Shown here: positions 26,230 to 35,200 of the stretch, piece after piece | How the letters are laid out: the number at the start of each line of letters is the position of its first letter | How positions within the stretch are numbered: position 1 is the first letter of the stretch | Source: Halomicrobium sp. LC1Hm | GTDB taxonomy: Archaea > Halobacteriota > Halobacteria > Halobacteriales > Haloarculaceae | Length of the DNA stretch: 64,000 nucleotides | Reading direction: 5' to 3' | Assembly: GCF_009617995.1 (NCBI RefSeq) | Contig: NZ_CP044129.1 | Location: forward strand, 2,046,001-2,110,000 | Program-made: the position numbers and the translations under genes | The notes under the pieces: generated by a model | Databases searched by the model: none | The model's input: the letters and a program-made list of their open reading frames with translations, nothing else | Told to the model about the DNA's origin: nothing

Positions 26230-26394
26230 TCACGACGGGTGCTGGTGTCTGATCTTCTCGGCGTGGACGCTCGGCACCGGTGTCCGGCAGTCGCCACAGA
26301 GCCACGTGGGCGTCCGACCACCACCCTCGGCCACGAGGTCCTGCTTGAACCGCAGCGTCGCCCCGCAGACGCAGTCGTAGGTGGAACGCGTCAT
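26230..26394 (-). CDS. 54-residue zinc-finger protein
   Basis: A short reading frame from ATG (26394) to TGA, MTRSTYDCVCGATL to HQHPS. Two Cys pairs (CVCG near residue 8 and CGDC near residue 33) would form a C4 zinc knuckle; the protein is short, basic and polar otherwise, with a His-containing tail (VHAEKIRHQH). Haloarchaea encode many such small zinc-finger proteins, some with regulatory roles. It is on the same strand as the beta-CASP-like gene, upstream of it, and 46 bases downstream of the CARF-like gene's stop codon. Function is unknown. Confidence 0.7.
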   Translation of the reverse strand: MTRSTYDCVCGATLRFKQDLVAEGGGRTPTWLCGDCRTPVPSVHAEKIRHQHPS

Positions 26395-26440
26395 GCCCGT
26401 TGCTTCGGACGCACGGGGATTAAATGGCCGCCAGCCAGCG

Positions 26441-27175
26441 TCAGGACTCGTCGTCGATCAGGTACCGGAAGGCCCGCAGCGTGTTGTGGCCGGCGTCGGT
26501 CAACTCGACGCGTTTCGAGCGCCCTCGCTCGGTGATCGTGACGTAGCCGGTCTCGGCCAGCGGCGAGAGGACGTGACTGTCCAGCAGCCGATACTGGCTC
26601 TTGCGGTTGGCCGCGTCGTGTTCCGCGAGGAAGGGGAGTCCCGCCTCCTCGCCGAAGTCGATCAGCGCCCGTTTGGTCACACCGCCCTCCGCTTCGAGGT
26701 GTGCCATGACCGCCACCTGCTGGGGGTCGGGATGGTCCATCGGATACGTCGGCAGCTCCGTCACCTCGCGAATTCCCTCCGCAACGTCGCCGTCGGTCTC
26801 TGCGGCGTAGCGCTCGGCGCGCACGTAGTACGGCGTCGCGCCCGTCGCCATGCAGGCGATCATGCCGCCGATGGCGGTGACCTTGCTGCCGGTCGCGAGG
26901 TTGACGTACACGTCGTGGTCGGTGAATCTGGTCGCCAGTTCGGCGATGGTCCCCAGCGAGTCGTAGAAGTCGAAGATGTTGCAGTCGATCGTCTCGTGGT
27001 CGATTCCCGCGTCGTCGAGACGGTCGCGGATCTCGTCGGCGTAGGAGGGGTGAGCCGTCTGGTCGTCGTACTCCAGTAGCACGACGCGGTCGGCGCTGAA
27101 CCGCTGGGCAGAGAGGACGATCCGATCGTTCTCGTAGCCGACGGGCATCAGGTGTACGCGCTGGGCAACGTCCAT
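26441..27175 (-). CDS. CARF-like N-domain plus HTH protein (DUF6293/HFX_2341-like)
   Basis: 244 residues from the ATG at 27175 (MDVAQRVHLMPVGY). The N-terminal Rossmann-like half contains the pattern seen in CARF domains of CRISPR-linked regulators: a first strand ending in a small-residue loop (VHLMPVGYENDRI) and the glycine-rich VNLATGSKVTAIGGMIACMA near residue 90. The C-terminal half is a winged helix (KRALIDFGEEAG, then SPLAETGYVTITERGRSKRV near 205-230). Family members in haloarchaea lie in genomes with and without CRISPR and are predicted to sense a nucleotide ligand. No cas gene or repeat array is visible in the window. It is divergent from glyA across 126 bases. Confidence 0.75.
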   Translation of the reverse strand: MDVAQRVHLMPVGYENDRIVLSAQRFSADRVVLLEYDDQTAHPSYADEIRDRLDDAGIDHETIDCNIFDFYDSLGTIAELATRFTDHDVYVNLATGSKVTAIGGMIACMATGATPYYVRAERYAAETDGDVAEGIREVTELPTYPMDHPDPQQVAVMAHLEAEGGVTKRALIDFGEEAGLPFLAEHDAANRKSQYRLLDSHVLSPLAETGYVTITERGRSKRVELTDAGHNTLRAFRYLIDDES

Positions 27176-27301
27176 GTCGACGGCGTCGCCGTCCCCGCAC
27201 AAAAAGACTGTGTCGACAATAGCGACAACTGTGTCGGCCGTCGCGTGGCTGTCACCGCTGTCGTGACAGTACTCTTACCAGACCGGCGAGTGCGGTCGAC
27301 T

Positions 27302-28546
27302 GTGCCGACAGACCTGACCCCAGTCGACGAGTCGCTCGCGGACGCACTGTCAGCCGAACGAGAGCGCCAGCGCGAGACACTGACGCTGATCGCCAGCGAG
27401 AACCACGCCAGCGAGGCCGTCTTGCGGGCACAGGGTTCTGTCCTGACGAACAACTACGCCGAGGGTCGTCCCGGTGATCGCTACTACGCCGGCTGTGCGC
27501 ACGCCGACGAGGTCGAACGGCTGGCGATCGAGCGCGCGAGAGAACTGTTCGACACGGTCCACGCGAACGTCCAGCCCCACTCGGGCACGCAGGCCAACCT
27601 CGCGGCCTACGAAGCCCTCCTCGAACCGGGCGACAGCATTCTCTCGCTGGAACTGACGAGCGGCGGCCACCTCAGCCACGGCCACGACGCGACCGCGGTG
27701 GCGACCCACTACGAGGTCGAACACTACCACGTCGACCCGGAGACTGGTCGACTCGACTACGAGGCCGTCGCCGAGCGCGCTCGCGAGACGAATCCGGACC
27801 TGCTGGTCTCGGGCTACTCGGCGTATCCCCGCCGAGTCGACTGGGAGCGGATGCAGGCCATCGCCGAGTCGGTCGACGCCGCCCACGTCGCAGACATCGC
27901 CCACCTCACCGGCCTCGTCGCCGCCGACATCTACCCCTCACCGGTCGGCGTCGCCGACGTGGTGACCTGCTCGACGCACAAGACGATCCGGTCGGGCCGT
28001 GGCGGCGCGATCATGGCCAGCGAGGAGTACGCGGAGGCGGTCGACCGCGCCGTGTTCCCGGGCTGTCAGGGCGGCCCGCTGCTGCACAACGTCGCGGGCA
28101 AGGCCGCTGGCTTCTACGAGGCCCTCCAGCCCGAGTTCGAGGCGTACGCGAGCCAGACCGTCGAGAACGCGACCGCTCTCGGCGAGCGACTCGACGGCCG
28201 TGGCTTCGATCTGGTCTCCGGTGGTACGGACGTACACTTCGTCCTCCTGGACTTCCAGCAGAGCCATCCCGACCTCACAGGCCAGCGCGCCGAGGAACTG
28301 CTCGAAGCGGTCGGCGTCGTCTGCAACAAGTCGACGGTCCCCGGCGACCGACGGAACTCGACCGTCACCAGCGGCGTCCGCCTCGGCACGCCCGCGATCA
28401 CGACGCGAGGCTTCGACGCCGACGCGACCCGGCGGCTCGCCGACGCCATCGCGGACGTGCTCGATTCCCCCGAAGACGAGAGCGTTCGAGCGGACGCGAG
28501 CGGCACCGTCGCGGACCTCTGTACCGAGTTCCCAGTCTACGAATAG
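27302..28546 (+). CDS. glyA: Serine hydroxymethyltransferase
   Basis: 414 residues from GTG 27302; upstream in-frame codons overlap the divergent gene. The PLP enzyme interconverts serine and glycine with transfer of a one-carbon unit to the pterin cofactor. The motifs are all in place: LIASENHASEAV near residue 28, NNYAEGRPGDRYYAGC near 46, DIAHLTGLVA near 200, and the PLP Lys in CSTHKTIRSGRGG near 227. The length is usual. It neighbours a divergent CARF-like regulator and is followed 20 bases later by a convergent GNAT gene. Confidence 0.94.
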   Translation: MPTDLTPVDESLADALSAERERQRETLTLIASENHASEAVLRAQGSVLTNNYAEGRPGDRYYAGCAHADEVERLAIERARELFDTVHANVQPHSGTQANLAAYEALLEPGDSILSLELTSGGHLSHGHDATAVATHYEVEHYHVDPETGRLDYEAVAERARETNPDLLVSGYSAYPRRVDWERMQAIAESVDAAHVADIAHLTGLVAADIYPSPVGVADVVTCSTHKTIRSGRGGAIMASEEYAEAVDRAVFPGCQGGPLLHNVAGKAAGFYEALQPEFEAYASQTVENATALGERLDGRGFDLVSGGTDVHFVLLDFQQSHPDLTGQRAEELLEAVGVVCNKSTVPGDRRNSTVTSGVRLGTPAITTRGFDADATRRLADAIADVLDSPEDESVRADASGTVADLCTEFPVYE

Positions 28547-28566
28547 CGGCCCCGACCGAGCCGACG

Positions 28567-29151
28567 CTACCGCCCAGTGTCGTACTTGTAGGTCGCCTCG
28601 TCCGGGTCGATCCCGAAGTCCTCCGGCCCTTCCTCCGGTTCCGCCTCCTCGGCGGCACCGGCGGCGGCCTCCTTGAACGCATCGCGGAAGCGCTGGGGCA
28701 ACTCGAAGCGGTCGACGGCCAGCCGGACCGGCACCGCGTCGGGCTGGATGTTCTCCTGTTTGGTCGTCAGTCGCTCGCGGAGTTTCTCCGGTAGCTGGGC
28801 CACCTCGATGCGCTCGAAGCCGAACTGCTGGAGGTAGTCGGCTTCGTCGGTCAGCGAGTACACCTCGTCGAAGCCCTGATCGCCGGCGTACTCGACGAGC
28901 CGTTCGATGACGTGTGCGCCGACGCCCTGGCCGCGCCAGCGGTCGAGGACGCCGATGCTCGTCAGCTCACAGATCTCCGCGTCGTCGGTCCTGTGGATCC
29001 GGATGCGGCCGAAGCCGGCCTTCTCGTTGTCTGCCTCGTCGATCGCGATGACGTAGTCGCGGGACCGAAACGCACTCGCGTCGAGCCCCATCTCCTCGAT
29101 GTGATCCAGCAACCAGACCTCTTCTCGGTTTTTGGCGTCCCGGACGTACAT
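28567..29151 (-). CDS. GNAT family N-acetyltransferase
   Basis: 194 residues. The acetyl-CoA-binding motif A is VLDRWRGQGVGAHVIERL near residue 75, and the strand before it (GFGRIRIHRTDDAEICELTSIGV) is normal for the fold. A C-terminal extension of about 75 residues is acidic and Ala/Glu-rich (AAAGAAEEAEPEEGPEDFG). The substrate may be a protein N-terminus, an amino acid or an antibiotic; nothing in the sequence decides it. Confidence 0.8.
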   Translation of the reverse strand: MYVRDAKNREEVWLLDHIEEMGLDASAFRSRDYVIAIDEADNEKAGFGRIRIHRTDDAEICELTSIGVLDRWRGQGVGAHVIERLVEYAGDQGFDEVYSLTDEADYLQQFGFERIEVAQLPEKLRERLTTKQENIQPDAVPVRLAVDRFELPQRFRDAFKEAAAGAAEEAEPEEGPEDFGIDPDEATYKYDTGR

Positions 29152-29214
29152 GCTCGACTCTAGGCCGGCCCGAGTGAAAAGGATACGGTCACCCGTGTCG
29201 GAACGCCCGCCGGT

Positions 29215-32200
29215 CTACATGAACTGGCCGAGGCCGGTCTGTTCCTGGCCGGACTTGACCTCGTCCCACGAGATGCCCATCGCTTCGAGGATGCGGGCGA
29301 TCGGACCCTTCAGCGTCTTGTCGAGCATCTTCTCCCAGTCGACCTCGAACTCCTCGGGAATCTGGTCGGCGAACTCGAAACAGATCACGTCCGGATCGCG
29401 GCGGAACTCGCCGTACAGCGGAACCTCCGAGGGGTCGAGCCCCTTCTCGGCCTCGATCCGCTGGAAGAAGTCGTCGTGGACTCGATCCAGGTAGAGCCGT
29501 TTGGGTTTCGACCCGCTCTGGAAGTTCGTCCCCAGCAGCATGTTGGCGTACTTCGCCCCACGCACCTGGGCCGTGTCGGTGTCGTAGTTGTCGAGTTTCT
29601 GGCCGATGCCGCCGGGGATACCCACGTCCTCCGGATCGACGTTGCCGGCCTGGTAGTCCTCGATCACGTCGTGGACGTACTCCTTGATCGTGTCGGCGTC
29701 CTCGCCGTGGACGATCATGTCGATGACCTCCTTCTGGACGCGTTTGGTGATCGGGGCGATGTCCGAGCGCTGGTACTCGAAGCCCGTGATGTCGATGTCG
29801 TCGACGTCCTTGCCCTCCTTCCAGACGATGTGGCCGGCGTAGCGCTTCTTCTTGCCGGCCTGGAAGAACCGCCGATAGAGCTTCTCGAACTCGATCTGGA
29901 AGCGGTGGAACTGTGCGTTGAGTTCTTCGAGGGCAAAATCGTCGTAGGCCTCGTTGATCGTCTCTTCGAGTTCGAACCCCTTCTGGATCGTCGCCGCGAC
30001 GGTCTCCAGTTCGCCGTCGTCCATCTCGGGATGTTTCGCTCGCATCTCGTCGGTGACCACAACGTCGCCTTCGACGTCGTCCGGGCCGATATCTCCGACC
30101 TGTAGCATGACAGAGTCGGTGTTGTGAAGTACGATACCGCCCACCGCATCGACGAAGTTCTCGTTTTCTTCGACACTCAGATCGTACACGTATCCATCGT
30201 AGTTCGTCTCCGAGACGACTGGGTCACGGCCAGATCGATAGTAGTCACACGTTCGGATCGTGTAGCTGTCCTTGGCATCACGATATTTTAGCGAGTGTTT
30301 CTCTCCGCGCTGAGTGAGCAACATCGAGAGTCCACCAGCCAGTCGACGGCTCGTCGTCTCGAAGTCGAAGTTCCGCTCGCTGTAGGCGTCCGAGTAGCGT
30401 GGGAACTCCCGTGATCCGTCACCTTCTACCAGTACGTCGAGGAACAACGATTGCAGGTCCTCTGGCAGATGGAATACGAACGATGGGATTTGCTTGCCAC
30501 GCGACGTTTGTCCTGCGAACTCACGGAAGAAGACGGCCGCCAACTCGTTCATCATCTGTAGTTTCTTCGTCTCATCGTCATACGTCGCAGACGCCCCACC
30601 GGCACCAGTCTCGTACTCGACCGTCCGTCGGTCTCCCACATCGCTCGCGATGATACTGGCTTCCGTGTCAGCGAACAATCGGTGGTAGTCCGTCTGTAAC
30701 TGTTCTAACCACTCCCGTCGCGACTCACAGATACTGGCTCCGAAGCGGCTGGCAGTCGTTTCAGCCGTGGAAGAGCTCCCCTCTGAAACGTACGCAGCGA
30801 GGAGCCGAACGAGTGCACGCCCGTCTTCGCTTTGGAGGTCGACGTGCCGCTTGACTTTCGGGTATGTATCGATTTCGTCGTGATGGCTGTGGCCGAACCA
30901 GACCCACTCCCCATCCGTGTGTATCTGCTTTGTCTTCTCGACCGCGTGCTCGGAGCCAACGCTCCGGCCGTCGGTGTACGTACGCGAATACCCCTCCAGC
31001 ACCTCGTAAATATCGACCGACCCGATACTGTCGACGCTGGGGATATCGTCAACCCGGAGCGGTTCCGTGACATCGTTCGGAGTCCGCTCAACAAGAGTTC
31101 CGTCTTCCTCCACGACGTAGGAGTGATCCCTCGTCGTGGTCGACTCGCCGAACTTGTGCTGGAGCGTGACAACGTCTTTGTCTGTCTCGTGGCGGATGAC
31201 CTGTGTTATCCGTCGCCACTCAGTCGCACCGTCGTCATCGACCGAGAGTGCCTCCCAGCCCGACAGCGGCCGTCGGTCCTTCGACATCCCACTACTGGAA
31301 GCTGTACCCCCATCATGTACCAGTGCCGGCCGCTCCTCGACGGCACTATCCGCACGGTCGAACAGCTCTGCGATGGGTTGTATCCGAATCTGGCCGGCAG
31401 GGTCGCGGACGACGATCGGCCGGTTCCCTGTAACGCTATCCCCGTAGACGACCTCGTACCCCTCTCTGGCGACGACTTCGTCGGTGTAATCGATCACCTC
31501 ACGACCGGTCGCAGTGACGGCCGCCCCCATCTCCTTGTCGTATAGACGGAACCGATCCCAGCCGAGAACGCCATAGAGTGACTGGCCGACGAACTGGAAT
31601 TTCCCGTTCCGCCCGGCGAGCAGAGTGTGGTTGTCCTCGACGGTGACGCAGTGGACGCCGTCTTCAGCCGTACTTTCGCCGCCGTTCCGGTGCATTCTGA
31701 GTGTGTTCTTCGCGTCTTCGCTCGCGTGAATTCGCCACGAGCCGCTATCGCGCCTGTAGTGGGCTGTCAGTCCGAGATGGGCACAGAGTCGTAGTACGTC
31801 GTCACGGAGCCGTTCGCTCGACGTGGTGTAGCGCCAGGAGTGTTCTCCCCGATCACCGTCACCGGCAATCAGCGTATCGAGGAACCGTTCTTTCTGTTCG
31901 CGGGCGGCGTCGAAGACGAGTTCCGGGATCCGCTTCTCGAAACTCCCGTCGCCACACAGGTCCCGGAGCGCGTTCCCCAGTAGCGTTGACGTGAACTGGT
32001 AACTCCGGTCGTCGACGGAGTAGTCGAACGCCATCCGATCGAGGAGTTCGCCGATCGACGCGTGATCAGAGTGTCCGCCGTCGGTGACGGCGTCCTGTGC
32101 GATCTTGACCGTCGTCGCCTCCCCTCGTTTCTTGTCGCCGAACTGCTTCTCCGCGGACGTGTAGACGTTCCCTTCGGTGATGTACCAGGCGAGGAGTTCG

Positions 32201-35200
32201 AGGAAGTCGTCGCCATCGAACGTACGTGGGATCCACTTCCGGCCGCTCTCGGCGTGGACGTATGTCTGTTGGGCCACGTCTTCGATGTATTCACGGTGCT
32301 CTTCGAACGATTCCGGGTCGAAGACGTATCCCTCGACACCGATGTCGTTTTTCAGGACGGTCTCCGGGTAGTAGCCGATCTCTGCGGCGAATGTGTGGCC
32401 GTGGACTTCGGGACGGACCCACACCTCGTAGTCGTCGACGTGCTCGGTCAGATCCACCTCGTTGAGCCGCTCACCGTCGGGACCGTCCCAGTCGTGGGGC
32501 AGTTCGTAGTTCGTCGCTCGATCGAGTTCGCCCGCTTCGACGAACCCGTACTCGTCTTCGGTGATGCCGTTGGTCTCGTTCTTCCGAACGAGCATTCGGT
32601 GGTTCGGCGTCACCCGGAAGTCGATCTTGCTCGTCTCGATGTCGACGAGGTCGCCCCGATAGTCGGGGTAGTCGTGGGTCTCGACGACCGGCTTGACCTC
32701 CATGCGCATCGTTTCCGGATCGAGAGAGTACACTTCGTCGCCGACTTCGAGGTCCGTGATGTCGCGAACGCCCTCGGGCGTGACGACCTCGGTGTCCGGC
32801 GTGAAACAGTTCATAATCACCTTGACAGCTGCTTGCTGCCGGTCGTAGCGCTCGTAGGCGTCCTCGTCGGGGTCGTGATCGTTTCGCAGTGACTTTTTCT
32901 CCTCGCGTTCTGATAGGAGTTCGTCGACCATCTCCCGGATGGCTCCGTCCGGTTCCTTCCGGAAGTGGGTCCCGTTCGGTGCTCGGTAGGTCTCGCCGTC
33001 GTAGGCATCGGGATCGACCTTCGTCTCCGGGCTCGCGTTGGTCGTCACCATGCACATCGGGTATAGCGACTGGCCGACCCACTGGTAATTCCCGTTACGT
33101 CCCGCCATCACGACGTGGTTATCCTCGGCCGTGATGCAGTAGACATCACCGTCGTGGTCTTCGATCGTCGCGTTCGAGGACTTCTTGAAAGAGCCGCGCT
33201 TGCCGATCGAGACGTACCACGTTCCGTCGGACTGTTTCGACGCCGTCGGTTTGTAGCCACACCGGACGGCGAGATCGACAATATCGTCTTTCAGCTGGTC
33301 GCTCTTCGTCCAGAACTTCCCGAGTCCAGATTCGGATCGGCTCCCGTCCCCTCGAATCATCGTAGTTAACAGGACCTTCAGGAGTTCCGAGTCGAGTCCA
33401 AACACCCAGTCTGGCAGTCGCTTCTCGGCGTACCCCTTGCCACAGTTCTCGACCAGCCACTCCTCCAGGAACACGTTCGAGATGTTGATGCCGCGCTCGT
33501 CGACGTTGTGGTTGATTCCCATCTCGGCCACGAGGTTTTGGATCGCCGCTCGTTCCGTCCCATCGTCCTGGTGAATCGTGATTCGGCCGTTCACTTCGTC
33601 GATGCTGCCCTCTGTGACGTACCACCCGAGCAACTCGAGCCAGTTCCCCATCTCGAACGAGAACGGCGTCTCTCGATGGCCCGAATCGAACTTCAGGAAC
33701 ACGTCGTCTGCGTGTTCGTCGATGACTTCGCGATGCGAACGATAGACCGAGATCGGGATCAGGTACTTGCCGACGGACTGCTGTATACCCATGGCTTCCG
33801 ACGACCCGTGGACGAGATCAAGCGAATTGACGACTGGATCGGGCATCGCGTTTCGGAACACTCTGAGGTCGTCGTCAGAATAGACCACGACGTGCCCACC
33901 GGAAACCTCGTCGACGAGTTCGAACGACTCCGGTGAACGTCCTGCCATCGGTTCATGTTGTGGGAACGCGAATCGCTCGTACTCAGGAATGTCGCGGTAT
34001 TCGGCGAACTCGAAGTCGTCAGGCGTCTGCTCGTCCCACCCCCGTTCCGAGGAGAGCAGGAAGCGATGGTTTTCCGTCACTTTGAGGTCGTGCGTGTTGC
34101 CCGACAGATGGTGAAGCTCACCGAACTGGTTCTCGTACTGGTGTGTCTCGGCGACCGGCTTGATCTCACACTCGAACGTGTCCGGATTCAGCGTGTAGAC
34201 CTCGTCGCCCACTTCGATTTCGGTGATGTCCTTCGGACCCTCGGGGGTCAGCACGTCAGTGTCACTACTGAAGCATTTCAGGTCCAGCACCGTCACGTTC
34301 TCTCTGACGCCGGTGATCGGATCGAAGACGGCCCCGCCCTCGTAGTCCTCGCTCTCCTGTTGGCCCTTGGAGGGCAGCGCGTACTCGCCGTGGAGCTTGT
34401 GCAGGACATACATGTCGACGGCGTCGCCGGGCGTCGTCGCGTCTTCGAGCTTACAGCCGACGAAGGTCCGGACCTCGTCCCAGAAGGCGACGATGTCCTG
34501 GTCGCGGTCGAGTTCGACACACAACTCCACGTCCCGGAGGTTGTACTCCAGCAGACGCTCGGGATCGTCCTCCCAGAGGTCGCCGATGTCGCCGGGATAG
34601 CGTTCCTTGCCGACGCCCAGTTCCACCTCGCCGACCGCGTCGAGCCGGTAGGAGTCGAGTTCGCTGAACTGGGTCCGCTGGTAGGCATAGAGGAGGTCGA
34701 AGACGACCCGCCCCTTGATGTCGGGGCCGCCCCAGCCCGAGCGCCAGACCTCGTCGACCCGCGAGAGCCGGTCGATACGCAGGTCGTAGTCGTGGTGTGG
34801 GCCCTGGAGTTCCTCCAGTCGGTCGAGGAAGTACGGCGCGTCGAAGTCGTCGAAGTTCCAGCCGCTGAGGATATCCGGGTTCGTCGTCTCGATGTAGTCG
34901 ACGAACGACTCCAGCATCGCCTCCTCCTCGGTGAAGCGCCGAACGTCCACGTCGATCGACCCCTCGATGGGCTCGTAGTCGGGCAGAGAGGCCGGCCCGG
35001 CGACGCCCTCTGGGGCTTCGTACAGCCAGATGACGTACTCGTCGCGGTAGGAGTCGTGGCTCGTCAGGCAGACGATCGGCTCCTCGCCGTCTTCGGGGAA
35101 CCCCGAACGGTCGTCGACCTCGATGTCGAAGACGTTGACCCGCGGTGTCGCCTGCACGTTCGCGGGCGCGACCTCCGCGTGATGGACCTTGAGACTGCCG

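Noticed and set aside
26441-27175. CARF-like gene as part of a CRISPR locus
   Set aside because: No repeat-spacer array or cas gene in the window; neighbours are metabolic.
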